Shown: positions 44,898 to 54,485 of the stretch, in pieces | Numbering within the stretch: the first letter of the stretch is position 1 | How the letters are laid out: every line of letters starts with the position of its first letter | Assembly (NCBI GenBank): GCA_963773105.1 | Contig: CAVZAA010000007.1 | Span: forward strand, 1 to 64,000 | Source of the DNA: Trebonia sp963773105 | Lineage (GTDB): Bacteria > Actinomycetota > Actinomycetes > Streptosporangiales > Streptosporangiaceae | Direction: 5' to 3' | DNA length: 64,000 bases | Notes under the pieces: generated by a model | What the model was told of the DNA's origin: nothing | What the model saw: only the letters and a program-made list of their open reading frames with translations | Database searches by the model: none | Translations under genes and position numbers: made by a program

Positions 44898-46149
44898 TCA
44901 CTGGGCGTTCCGCTTACGAACGGCGGCGAAGGCCTGGTCCGTCGCCTCGAGTACCAGCGCAAGGTCGTCGCCGGTCATGGCAGCCGAGACGAACCAGTTG
45001 TGCCGAGGATGCAGATAGGCGCCGCCGCGCAGAGCCTGGGCGGCGAACACGTCGGCCAGCTGGTGGCCCTCATCCCCGGCGAAGGTGAGGTAGGGCATTG
45101 CCGCCGGGCCGGTGTAGTTGACGGGCAGATCCCACGAGCGGGCCTGCGCCAGAATCTCCTCGCGCAGCTCGGTGCCCTTGCGCTCCATCGCCTCGACCGC
45201 CCGCTCCTCCCCGAGCGCGGCGATGGTGGCGATCGCGGCGGCCATCGGGACGGCCGAGAACCAGAACGAGCCGGTGACGAACACCTGCCGCGCCCCGTCA
45301 CGGAACGCGTCGTTGCCCAGCACCGCGGCCAGCGGGTGCCCGTTCGCGATTGCCTTGCTCTAGGCCGACAGGTCTGGGTCTACGCCGACCGGTTCCCAGC
45401 TTGAGCCCAGGTGCAGTCGGAACCCGCAGCGCACGTCGTCGAGGATCAGCGCCGCGCCGGTGGCATCGCACAGCGCCCGCAGACCGCGGGCGAACTCGGG
45501 ATCGACCAGCTCCTGGTCGTACCCGGCGTTGTGCTTGAACGGGCTGACCACGATCGCCGCCAGGTCGTCACCCGCCTCAGCGGCGGCCTGCCGGACGCTG
45601 GCCAGATCGTTGTAGGTGTAGTAGCCGAGGTTGGCGCGGTCCTGCGGAGTGACGCCGGCTGGCCGTGGCGTGCACCAGGGCGCGGCGCCGTGGTAGGCGC
45701 CGGCGGCGACCAGGATCTTCTGGCGTCCGGTCTGCGCCCGGGCGATCGTGCAGCACGTGGTGGTCGCATCGGTGCCGTTCTTGGCGAACATCGCCCAGTC
45801 CGCGTGCCGTACGGTGCGCACCAGTAGCTCGGCCAGGTCCACCATGACCGGGCCGGGACCGTTCTGGCAGTCGCCGAGGGCGGCCTGCGAGGCGGCGGCC
45901 TCCTCCACCCGTGGGTGCTGGTGGCCGAGGACCACCGGCCCGTAGCTGCACATCAGGTCGACGTACTCGTTCCCGTCCACGTCCCAGATCCGGGCGCCGC
46001 GGCCGCCGCGCATGAACTGCGGGTAGTCGGCGGGCAGAGAGCGCGGCCGACTGGTGCCCGTACATCCCGCCCGGGATCACGGCCCGCGCGCGCTCGCGCA
46101 GCCGCCGGTCCTCGGCGTGCTCGGCTGCCCCACGGGGCTGCTCGGTCAT
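44898..46149 (-). pseudogene. Class III aminotransferase (glutamate-1-semialdehyde aminomutase-like), frameshift plus amber stop
   Basis: PLP enzyme of about 417 aa. ATG 46149 overlaps the upstream stop (ATGA). The first 35 residues (RLRERARAVIPGGMYGHQSA) are in one frame; after an indel near 46042 FMRGGRGARIWDVDGNEYVD, MFAKNGTDATTTC and LILDDVRCGFR follow. In DLSA-x-SKAIANGHPLAAVL, just before the PLP lysine, a TAG (45360-45362) replaces the Trp codon expected in the family; the frame then continues to the natural end AAVRKRNAQ. One TGG to TAG change explains it. Confidence 0.85.
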
Positions 46150-47897
46150 CGATCCGCTCCTTCGCTTGCTGGTAGCCGCCGCGCGGCCGCGGCGGCGATC
46201 CGTTCGGCCACGGCCGGCTGCGCGCGGCCGAGGAAGTCCAACGCCTGGGCGAGGCTCTCGATCCCGGCGTCCGACCCCAGGCCGGTGGCGACCAGCGAGC
46301 CGCAGGCGATGCCGAGCCACGCCGCGTCGACCGGGCCGGCGCCGAGCAGCAGCCCGGCCAGCATCCCCGCGGTGAAGCCGTCCCCGCAGCCGGTGGTGTC
46401 CACGACGTCGACCTTGATGGCGGGCAGCGACACGGGGGCGCCGCCGTCCCGCCAGGCGATCACGCAGCCGTCGGCGCCGCAGGTGACGGCCACGCCGCCG
46501 GCACCGAGCGCCAGCACGTCCTCGATGGCCGGCGTGAGGTCGTCGCGGCCGGTGAGCGCGAGCAGCTGATCGGCGTTGGGCAGGAACCAGTCGGCCGTGC
46601 CCAGCAGCCCGGCGATCCGCTGCAGATCCTGCGGGCGGCCAGGGTGCAGCACGTCCACCGCGATCAGCGCCCCTCCCGCCCGGGCGGCCGCGACCACCTG
46701 CGCCAGTCCGTCGCCGACGATGCCGCCGAGCGCGTCCGGCGCGCCGACCAGCAGGGCCCGGCTGCCGCGGACTCGGTCCAGGTTGACGTCGGCCAGCTCG
46801 AGGAGCGACGTCGCGCCCGGGACGTGCAAGGCTGGACGCTCACCGTTCCCTCTGATCGGGAGGATGGTGGCCGACGTCTGGACCCCGCTCTTGCGGCTGA
46901 GCCCGCTGGTGTCGACGCCGTGCCGGGCCATCGCGGCCGCGACCATGTCGCCGAGCAGGTCGTCGCCGACCGCGCCGACCGCGAGCACGCTGGCTCCCAG
47001 CTTGGCCAGGTCGACGCCCGCACCGGCGGCGGTGCCCGCGGCGGTGGCCCGGATTTCGGTGAGCCGGGCGCTGCCCTGGCCGGGCGGGATGGCCTCGACC
47101 GGCCTGCCGAGCACGTCCAGGATGTGCGCCCCGAGCACGGTCACCTGGCCCAGCGGCCTGCTGGGGGCCTCGCGCGGTTCGCGCGCCTTGGGCGCGGTGT
47201 CCTGCGCGGCCCGCATCCCGTAGCGGCGTCGCCGGCTCTCCGCGGTTACCTCGTCGAGTTCGGCGGCCGACAGCACCGCCGGCTCCCCGTAGGACAGCGA
47301 CAGCCGGTAGGCGCCGGCCAGCCACTCCAGGAGCAGAGCCCGGTTGTACGCCTGGGCCAGGCTGTCGCCGTAGGTGACCGCCCCGTGGTTGCGCAAGATG
47401 ACCGCGCTGCGGCCGTCCAGCGCCTTCACGGCGGCCTCGGCCAGCTGCGCCGACCCGAACCGGACGTAGGGCGCGACCCGGACCGGGCCGCCGAGAGCGG
47501 TGATCGCGTAGTGGATGGCCGGCAGCTCCGAGCGCGCCGCCGAGAGCGCGATGACCTCGGGCGAGTGCGTGTGCACGACCGCCGTCGCGCTGGTCGCCGC
47601 GTAGATCGCCAGGTGCATCGGCGTCTCCGAGGACGGCGTCTCCTGCTGGCCGGCGTCTTCCCCGGCGTCGTCCGCCGCGAACCGGCCGCCGGCCGGCGTG
47701 ACCGTGACGAGGCAGATGTCGGCCGCCGTCATCTCCTGGTAGGCGACGCCAGACGGCGTGATCGCGACCGTGTCGCCCACGCGCACGCTGAGGTTGCCCG
47801 CGCTGCCGACGGACAGTCCGTCCGCGAGCAGGCGTTCGCCGTATCGGACAAGCTCGGCGCGGGCCGCCGCTAGCTCGTCGGGATCCCTGCGGTACAT
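46146..47897 (-). CDS. Fusion of class II aldolase and PfkB-family sugar kinase
   Basis: 583 residues, ATG 47897. Residues ~1-220 are a class II aldolase/adducin domain: GLSVGSAGNLSVRVGD, the catalytic Glu in SSETPMHLAIY, zinc ligands in VVHTHSPEVI and LRNHGAVTYGDSL. After a ~40-residue linker, residues ~265-575 are a PfkB/ribokinase domain: LGAHILDVLGRPVEAIPPG, KLGASVLAVGAVGDDLLGD and the catalytic DTTGCGDGFTAGMLAGLL. Kinase plus aldolase in one chain could phosphorylate a sugar and split the product, but no substrate is evident. It heads the operon with aminotransferase and permease. Confidence 0.92.
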   Translation of the reverse strand: MYRRDPDELAAARAELVRYGERLLADGLSVGSAGNLSVRVGDTVAITPSGVAYQEMTAADICLVTVTPAGGRFAADDAGEDAGQQETPSSETPMHLAIYAATSATAVVHTHSPEVIALSAARSELPAIHYAITALGGPVRVAPYVRFGSAQLAEAAVKALDGRSAVILRNHGAVTYGDSLAQAYNRALLLEWLAGAYRLSLSYGEPAVLSAAELDEVTAESRRRRYGMRAAQDTAPKAREPREAPSRPLGQVTVLGAHILDVLGRPVEAIPPGQGSARLTEIRATAAGTAAGAGVDLAKLGASVLAVGAVGDDLLGDMVAAAMARHGVDTSGLSRKSGVQTSATILPIRGNGERPALHVPGATSLLELADVNLDRVRGSRALLVGAPDALGGIVGDGLAQVVAAARAGGALIAVDVLHPGRPQDLQRIAGLLGTADWFLPNADQLLALTGRDDLTPAIEDVLALGAGGVAVTCGADGCVIAWRDGGAPVSLPAIKVDVVDTTGCGDGFTAGMLAGLLLGAGPVDAAWLGIACGSLVATGLGSDAGIESLAQALDFLGRAQPAVAERIAAAAARRLPASEGADR

Positions 47898-47912
47898 TAG
47901 ACGGATATTAAA

Positions 47913-47922
47913 CGGACGTCCG
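47913..47922. promoter_or_regulatory. Palindrome in the aldolase-kinase/tetR divergent region
   Basis: CGGACGTCCG, a perfect 10-bp palindrome, with a related half ACGGAT at 47901. It lies between the divergent starts at 47897 and 47965, in an AT-rich spot. A candidate operator of the TetR next to it. Confidence 0.5.
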
Positions 47923-47964
47923 ATAAAAAAACAGAGGGCGTCGGCCAGGGAGTTCTGCAGGGTT

Positions 47965-48564
47965 ATGCCAAAGATCGTCAACTGGGATGACCGGCGTGAC
48001 GAGATCTTGTCCGCCACCTGGCGGGTGATCGCGCGCGACGGCATCGCCAAGGCCACTATCAGGTCCATTGCTCGCGAGGCGCACTGCTCGCCGGGCATCC
48101 TCGCGCACTACTTCGACGACAAGGCCGACATCCTCGGCTCGGCGCTGGTCCTGTCGCACCGCCGGGTCGCGGCCCGGATGGAGGCCAAGGCGGCCGGCCG
48201 GACCGGGCTCGACGCGCTCCGGATCGTCATGCTCGAGGCGCTGCCGCTGGATGACGAGCGTGATCTTGAGGCGCAGATCGAGATCAGCTTCTGGGGACGG
48301 GCACTCGGCAACCCGGAGATGCGGACGGTACAGCACGCCGAGTTCGACCGCTTCGCCGAACGGCTGCGCGCGCACCTCGCCGAGGCGCGGAAGCTGGGCG
48401 AGCTTCGCGACAGCATCGACATCGACCTGGCGGCCCACCAGCTGCTGGTCCTGATCGACGGGCTCAGCGCCCAGCGGGTGCTCCACCCGAGCCGGGTTAC
48501 CGCCGCCCGCCAGCGGCAGATGCTCAGCGAGCTACTCGACAGCTTCCGCCCGTGGCCGGGCTGA
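47965..48564 (+). CDS. TetR-family regulator with BetI-like C-domain
   Basis: 199 residues, ATG 47965. WDDRRDEILSATWRVIARDG, then IRSIAREAHCSPGILAHYFD and DKADILGSALVLSHRRVAAR, as in BetI-type TetR regulators that pair with a helical C-domain (ISFWGRALGNPEMR to LIDGLSAQRVLHPSRV). It is divergent from the aldolase-kinase operon with 67 bp between, which points to control of that operon. Confidence 0.9.
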   Translation: MPKIVNWDDRRDEILSATWRVIARDGIAKATIRSIAREAHCSPGILAHYFDDKADILGSALVLSHRRVAARMEAKAAGRTGLDALRIVMLEALPLDDERDLEAQIEISFWGRALGNPEMRTVQHAEFDRFAERLRAHLAEARKLGELRDSIDIDLAAHQLLVLIDGLSAQRVLHPSRVTAARQRQMLSELLDSFRPWPG

Positions 48565-48651
48565 CGGCCTGATCACGAGTTCGGTCAGCCCGCGTCCCCG
48601 AAGTTGCCTGCTGTTTGCGCGAAGCCATGCGACCGTTCGGAAGGATGATAC

Positions 48652-48795
48652 AAGTCTGCCGCCTCCGAGCTCGGCGTGTCCGTCAACACGGTCGCAACCC
48701 ATCTGCGCGCCGTGTTCGCCAAGCTCGGCGTCCAGTCCCGCGTTCAGCTAGCCAATCAGCTGCACAAGGAAGCGGGTCCACCAGCAGCAAGCTGA
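48652..48795 (+). pseudogene. LuxR-type helix-turn-helix fragment
   Basis: KSAASELGVSVNTVATHLRA then VFAKLGVQSRVQLANQLHK to a TGA: the last half of a LuxR/GerE DNA-binding domain. There is no start and no preceding sensor or ATPase domain. A remnant next to the lactonase gene. Confidence 0.7.
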
Positions 48796-48834
48796 CGAGC
48801 GGGCACATCGCGCCCGCGCGCCCAAGGGAGCACG

Positions 48835-49911
48835 ATGGATTTGATCATCGGTACTTACACCGAGCCACTGCCGCACGTCCGCGGCAAGGCCAACGGCGTC
48901 CTCACCGCGAGCTTCGACCCAGCTAGCGGTCGCATCGGGCCCGTCACCTCGCTGGCGGCGGCCCGCAACCCGTCCTACCTGGCAACCTCGGCCTCGGGCG
49001 AGAATGTCTACGCGGTCCACGAGACCCTCGCCTTCGAGGACCAGCCAGGCGGCGGCATCACCGCATACGCCCGCGACCGGCGCACCGGGCAGCTGACTGC
49101 GCTCAACGCGCGTGCCACGCTGGGCGACTCGCCCTGCCACGTTACCCTCGACCGCAGGGGCCGCTTCGTGCTGAACGCCAACTACGGCGTGGACGCTGGC
49201 TCGGTCACGGTGCACCGAATCGAACCTGACGGCCGGCTGGGCGACATGACCGACTACGTCGAGCACGCCGGCTATGGCCCCGACCCGGTCCGGCAGGCCA
49301 ACTCCCACGCCCACATGACCGCCAGCGACCCGGTGACCGGGGACATCCTCGTGTCCGACCTTGGCTCCGACACTGTCTTCGTCTACGCGCTCGATCGCGA
49401 CGGCCGCCTCGCCGCGAAGGCCTCCGCGAACCTGGAAGCGGTCGCGGGGGCGGGGCCGCGGCACCTCGCCTTCCACCCCGACAGCCGCCACCTTTTCATC
49501 GTCAACGAGCTCGACAGCACCGTCTGCACGCTACGCCGCGCCGATGACGATTTCGTGCTGACCGACCGGGTGTCGACCCGGCCGGCCGGCGCGGGCGGGC
49601 AGAACCTGGCGGGCGCCATCCGCGTGACGCCGTCCGGTCGGCACGTCCTGGTGTCCAACCGGGGTGATGACAGCCTGGCGGTATTCCGCTTCGACCCGGA
49701 CGCCTCAGCGCTATCCCTGGTCGGGATCACACCTGACGTGGGGGAGTGCCCGCGGGATTTCATCGTCACGCCCGACGGCCGGCACGTTATCGTGGCCGGC
49801 CAGGACAGTGATCAGCTTGCGTCCTACCGGTTCGACGACCAATCCGGCGCGCTCCGGCTCCTGCACTCTGCCGTCGCGCCCACCCCAGTGTGCCTAGTCC
49901 TCGCGCCATGA
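48835..49911 (+). CDS. Lactonase family protein (6-phosphogluconolactonase/YbhE-like beta-propeller)
   Basis: 358 residues, ATG 48835. PF10282 seven-bladed propeller: MDLIIGTYTE at the start, RNPSYLATSASGENVYAVHE, GDSPCHVTLDRRGRFVLNAN, GAGPRHLAFHPDSRHLFIVN and ISPDG-like repeats such as VTPSGRHVLVSNRGDDSLAV, ending AVAPTPVCLVLAP. Family members hydrolyse 6-phosphogluconolactone or other lactones, or act as redox sensors. The frame is intact. A short GGGAGC box precedes the ATG. Confidence 0.9.
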   Translation: MDLIIGTYTEPLPHVRGKANGVLTASFDPASGRIGPVTSLAAARNPSYLATSASGENVYAVHETLAFEDQPGGGITAYARDRRTGQLTALNARATLGDSPCHVTLDRRGRFVLNANYGVDAGSVTVHRIEPDGRLGDMTDYVEHAGYGPDPVRQANSHAHMTASDPVTGDILVSDLGSDTVFVYALDRDGRLAAKASANLEAVAGAGPRHLAFHPDSRHLFIVNELDSTVCTLRRADDDFVLTDRVSTRPAGAGGQNLAGAIRVTPSGRHVLVSNRGDDSLAVFRFDPDASALSLVGITPDVGECPRDFIVTPDGRHVIVAGQDSDQLASYRFDDQSGALRLLHSAVAPTPVCLVLAP

Positions 49912-49913
49912 CG

Positions 49914-50528
49914 TCATAGCGGGGCGACGGCCAGCGGAAGGATCAGGTCGTTCATCACCCGGGCGGTGAAGCTCGCGTCGGGTAGCTCGCCGAAGAGAAG
50001 CAGGTGGTGGATGACCAGGGCGGGGAAGACCGAGATGAGCAGATCCAGGTTGCGGCCCTCGGGGATCTCGCCCCGGGCGACGGCGCGTTCGAAGACCTGC
50101 CTGAGCCGGATGCCGCCCCGGCCGAGAAAGTGCTCGCGGATGACCTGGCGGAGCTCGGGGTCGCGGGCCAGCGCGGTGACCAGGCCGAGCATCAGCTGGG
50201 CGTCGAAGCGGATGTCAGGGCTATCGGAGCTTCTCGCCATGGCCTCAAGGTCGCCGCGCAGTGATCCGGTATCCGGCACCTCGCCGGGCTTGCGCAGCGA
50301 GCCGATCGCGTCGACGACGAGCTCGGCCTTGCCGGACCAGCGGCGGTAAATCGTCATCTTGCTCGCCTTGGCCCGGGCGGCCACCGCGTCGATGCTCAGG
50401 CGGTCATATCCGATCTCGGCCAGCAGTTCAAGGGCGGCGTCACGAAGCGCGGCGTCACGCGACGCGTCCAGCTGACGACCCCGATGCGCGGCCGCCTCAT
50501 GGCCTTCTTGGCTGGCGGCTCGGTCCAT
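49914..50528 (-). CDS. TetR-family regulator of the efflux pair
   Basis: 204 residues, ATG 50528. N-terminal ALRDAALELLAEIGYDRLSI and ASKMTIYRRWSGKAELVVDA (TetR helix-turn-helix, YRRW variant common in efflux repressors), then the TetR_C_11-type domain (RDPELRQVIREHFLGRGGIR). It is divergent from the MMPL transporter, and a perfect 21-bp palindrome lies in the gap. It should repress the exporters. Confidence 0.9.
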   Translation of the reverse strand: MDRAASQEGHEAAAHRGRQLDASRDAALRDAALELLAEIGYDRLSIDAVAARAKASKMTIYRRWSGKAELVVDAIGSLRKPGEVPDTGSLRGDLEAMARSSDSPDIRFDAQLMLGLVTALARDPELRQVIREHFLGRGGIRLRQVFERAVARGEIPEGRNLDLLISVFPALVIHHLLLFGELPDASFTARVMNDLILPLAVAPL

Positions 50529-50602
50529 GACTCCTCTTCTGCACGCTCCGTCGGGTGCCGATTCGTTGGCAACACCCTACGGCACCGCTCGGCCGGTAAA
50601 TC

Positions 50603-50623
50603 GATACGATACAGTATCGTATC
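50603..50623. promoter_or_regulatory. Perfect 21-bp TetR-type operator
   Basis: Arms GATACGATAC and GTATCGTATC around a single A. It is in the 140-bp gap between the divergent tetR and MMPL genes, next to AT-rich promoter sequence. The length and perfect symmetry fit a TetR dimer site. Confidence 0.75.
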
Positions 50624-50668
50624 TCGGGTAAGCGGGGACGTCACAGCACGGCAGAGGAGAGCGGAAGC

Positions 50669-52842
50669 ATGTTCTTTCGACTAGGACGGGCGTCGTCAGG
50701 CACCCGTGGCTAGTGATCGGGATCTGGATCGTGGCCGCGGTCGCGATCGTCGGGCTGGCGCCGAAGTTGGCCAGCTCGAGCAGCGAGTCCTCGTTCCTGC
50801 CCAGCCACTATCAGTCCGTGCAGGCGCAGAACCTGCAGCAAAGCGCCTTCCCGACCGCGGCCGCGCCCGGCGCGATCGTGGTGTTCGAGCGGGCGGACGG
50901 CGGCCGTCTCACCGCCGCCGACTCCCGCCTGGTCGACGGCATCGCCGGCAAGCTGGCGGCGGACCGCATTCCGACGCTGAGCACCATGCAGGCCGGGCCG
51001 CCGTCGGCCAACAAGCTCATTCAGACGATCTCGGTGCAGATACCCAACGTCACCGGTCAGCTCACCACCGCGCAGACCAGCGCCATCGGCACGCTCCGGT
51101 CCGACCTGTCCTCGCTCGTGTCGGGCACGGACCTCAAGGCGGGCGTGACGGGGACGGTGGCCGAAGACGTCGACTCGGCGTCGACCGGCAACAACGCGCA
51201 GAAGATCGTCTTCGTGGGCACCATCCTGCTCATCATCGTGCTGCTGCTCCTCATCTTCCGCAGCCCCATCATCGTGCTGCTACCGCTGCTCACGATTGGC
51301 CTCGTCTCCTCGGTGGCCAACGGCCTGATCGACTTCGTGAGCAAGGCGGCCGGCTGGAGCGCCGACAGCTTCACGTCCATCATGCTCATTGTCGTGCTGT
51401 TCGGGGTGGGCACCGACTACATCCTGTTCCTGCTCTTCCGCTACCGGGAGCGGCTGGCGGGCGAACCCTCCAAGCAGGCGATGGAGAGCGCCATCGGGCG
51501 GGTCGGACCGGCCATCGCCACCGCGGCCGGCGCGGTGATGATCGCGTTCCTGGCGCTCACGCTGTCCAGCCTGTCGCTCTTCCGCCAGTTGGGGCCTGCC
51601 CTCGCCATCGCCGTCTTCAGCGCCGCCCTGGCCGGGCTGACGCTGGTGCCGGCCGTTGTCTCCCTGCTCGGCACGCGCGTCTTCTGGCCGTCCAAGGCCT
51701 GGCGGACCGAGCCGAAGTCGGCCCGGTTCGCCGCGCTCGGGCGGTCACTCGGCCGGCACCCGGGCCGGTTCGCGGGGACGATCGTGGTGCTGCTGGCCGT
51801 GCTCGGGATTGTTTCCTTCGGCTTCCACCCGACGTTCGACCTCACCGCGGGCAATACCACGACCACCCAGTCCGCCGAGTACGCCAACGTGCTGCTCAAG
51901 GGGTTCCCGGCCGGGGACTCTGAGCCGACCGCCGTGCTCGTGCAGTCGACCGACGGCAAGCCGCTCGGCACCGCGTCGCTGACGTCGTTCGGCGCGCGTC
52001 TGGCCAAGGTCCCCGGCGTGGCCTCGGTCAGCCAGGCGAAGGTGAACGCCAGCGGTGACGTGGCGGACTACACCGTGATCCTGTCGTCGGCGGGCGAGTC
52101 CGACGCGGCGATGAACACGGTCCGCGGACCGCTGCAGGCCGTGGTGAACGACGCCCCGGCGGGCAGCCGCGCGCTGGTCGGCGGCATTACCTCGGTCTAC
52201 GTGGACCTGGAGTCGGCGATGGGGCACGACTACTCCATCGTGTTCCCGGTGGCCGCGGTGCTGATCCTGATCATCCTCGGGCTGCTGCTGCAGAGCGTCG
52301 TGGCGCCGTGGTACCTGATGGTCTTCGTCGGCCTCGGCTTCGCGGCCACCCTAGGCGCCTCCGTGGGCATCTTCCAGGACGTCGACAACCAGAGCGGTCT
52401 GTCCTTCGTCCTGCCGATCATGATGTACCTGTTCGTGGTGGCGCTCGGCACCGACTACAACATCCTGATGGTGTCGCGCCTGCGGGAGGAGGCCACCGAG
52501 GGCAAGACCCCGAGGGAGGCGGCGGCCGTGGCGCTCAAGCACGCCGGGCCGACGATCGCCTCGGCCGGGGTGATCCTGGCCGGGACCTTCGCCTCGCTGA
52601 TCCTGGCGGGCGGGTCCACGTTCGAGCAGATGGGCTTCGCGATCTCGTGCGGCATCGCCATCGCGGCGTTCGTGATGGCGATGTTCCTCACGCCGGCCGT
52701 GACCGCGCTGCTCGGCGCCAGGGCGTGGTGGCCCGGGCACCAGAACCGCGGCGGCCACGGCCGCCACGGTGGTCGTGGCGGCCAGACACCAGGCGACGAC
52801 CTGGCAAGCGGTCTCGACGCCGCGAGCGGAGCCCGCGCCTGA
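50669..52842 (+). CDS. MMPL/RND-family transporter
   Basis: About 724 residues. The frame is solid from GTG 50713 (VIGIWIVAAVAIVGLA). The family N-terminus, MFFRLGR followed by VVRHPWL, is also present from ATG 50669 behind AGGAGAGCGG, but with one missing base near 50690, so the true start is probably 50669. Two six-helix MMPL halves, each after a periplasmic domain; FGVGTDYILFLLFRYRERLA and ALGTDYNILMVSRLREEATE are the conserved GTDY helices with the proton-relay Asp-Tyr pair. MMPL proteins export lipids or drugs. It is cotranscribed with the MFS gene and controlled by the divergent TetR. Confidence 0.92.
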
Positions 52843-52976
52843 GGGAGCACCACCCCTCAGGGATGAGGTACGTCTTTCCACGCTCCGGTAGACGTGGGGC
52901 GAGGGGTTCTGGCGGCAGCGGCGGCTCGCCGCCGCTGCCGCTCTCCCCGCCTGCTCCCGCCTGGAGGGCCGTGCCG

Positions 52977-54362
52977 ATGCGCAAGATGCTGATTCCGCTG
53001 GCGCTGGCCCAGTTCATCTGCAGCTTCGCGGGTTCGAACATGAACGTCATGATCAATGACATCAGCAAGGACCTGCATACATCGGTTGAGGGAGTGCAGG
53101 TCTGCATCACCTTGTTCCTGCTGGTCATGGCCGCGCTCATGATCCCGTGCGGCAAGCTCACCGACAAGTTCGGGCGCAAGCGGCTCTTCTCGCTGGGCCT
53201 GACCGTCTACGGGATCGGGGCGGTGCTCAGCGCCGCCGCTCCCGGGCTGGGCGTGCTGATCCTGGGCAACTCGATCTTCGAGGGAGTGGGCACGGCCCTG
53301 CTCATCCCGCCGGTGTACATCCTCACCACCATGCTCTTCACGGACATGAAGTCCCGCGCCTGGGCGTTCGGGGTGATCAGCGGGATGGGCGGAATCGGCG
53401 CCGCCACCGGCCCGCTGATCGGCGGCCTGATCAGCACGACCATCAGCTGGCGGGTCGCGTTCGTCTTCCAGGCGGTCATCATCGTGATCATCGTGATTCT
53501 GGCCCGCGGCGTCACCGATCCGGTCCCGGCGGACCCGTCACGCCCGTTCGATACGGTGGGCGCGATCTTGTCCGCCGGGGGCCTGGTGATCGTCGTGCTC
53601 GGGATCCTGGCGGCCGACAACAATCTCGCCCTTACGGCCATCCTGATAGTGGCGGGAGGGCTCGTCCTAGCCGGGTTCTTCGCCTGGGTCCACAGCCGCG
53701 AGCGGGCCGGGAAAGAGGCGCTGATCTCCACCTCCCTGTTCCGCAACCGCACCTCCAACCTGGCGCTGATCACCCAGAACGTGCAATGGCTGATGCTCAT
53801 CGGTACCTCGTTCGTGGTGTCCGCCTACCTGCAGGTCGTGCGGCATTACAACGCCATCCAGACCGGGGTGATCTTTACCGCCGCCACCGTCGGCATCCTG
53901 CTGTCCTCGCTGGCCGCTGGCCGCCTGGCCAAGCGGTACCGGCAGCGAACGCTCATCATCACCGGCTTCGTGATTGCCATCGTCGGCGTGCTGTTGCTGG
54001 TGGCCCTGGTCAAGGGCCGCCCGGGCGCCTGGTACTTCGCCCCCGGCCTGTTCCTCATCGGCCTGGGCCTGGGCCTGGGCCTCACCCCGTCGGTCAACGT
54101 CGTCCAATCGGCCTTCCCAGAAGAACGCCAGGGAGAGATATCCGGGGTATCGCGCAGCATCTCCAACCTGGGGTCGTGCCTCGGTACCGCGATCGCGGGC
54201 ACCATTCTGGTAGCCGGCCTGGCCGACCCCAAAACTTCCTACGGCATCGCCATGGTCGTCCTTGCCTGCATCGGACTTATCGGCCTGGCCGCCACCATCC
54301 TGCTCCCCGCCAGCGAGCAAGCCGATCCCGTGCCGTCAGCCGACGCCGCCGCTTCACGCTAG
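52977..54362 (+). CDS. MFS drug exporter, 14-helix DHA2 type
   Basis: 461 residues from ATG 52977, 8 bp after GGAGGG; an upstream ATG at 52863 would add a proline-rich leader like that of some relatives. Motif A LTDKFGRKRLFSLGLTVYGI, motif C GGIGAATGPLIGGLI and about 13-14 helices (FFAWVHSRERAGKEALISTS marks the centre). Proton-driven export of small lipophilic compounds is the usual role. It begins 134 bp after MMPL and is probably part of the same TetR-regulated unit. Confidence 0.9.
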   Translation: MRKMLIPLALAQFICSFAGSNMNVMINDISKDLHTSVEGVQVCITLFLLVMAALMIPCGKLTDKFGRKRLFSLGLTVYGIGAVLSAAAPGLGVLILGNSIFEGVGTALLIPPVYILTTMLFTDMKSRAWAFGVISGMGGIGAATGPLIGGLISTTISWRVAFVFQAVIIVIIVILARGVTDPVPADPSRPFDTVGAILSAGGLVIVVLGILAADNNLALTAILIVAGGLVLAGFFAWVHSRERAGKEALISTSLFRNRTSNLALITQNVQWLMLIGTSFVVSAYLQVVRHYNAIQTGVIFTAATVGILLSSLAAGRLAKRYRQRTLIITGFVIAIVGVLLLVALVKGRPGAWYFAPGLFLIGLGLGLGLTPSVNVVQSAFPEERQGEISGVSRSISNLGSCLGTAIAGTILVAGLADPKTSYGIAMVVLACIGLIGLAATILLPASEQADPVPSADAAASR

Positions 54363-54485
54363 GGCGGCCGCGGCCGCCGGCGCTATCGCGGCCTGGCGGG
54401 CGCGGCCGGGCAATTAGCATGATGCAGATCATTCGCTCAGTCCGCTCGCCGGCGCTAGGACGAGGTTGACGACCATTCGCACGAA

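Noticed and set aside
45360..45362. Programmed recoding (pyrrolysine or readthrough) at TAG
   Set aside because: No supporting element is visible and one base change from the family Trp explains it; kept only as a point to check.
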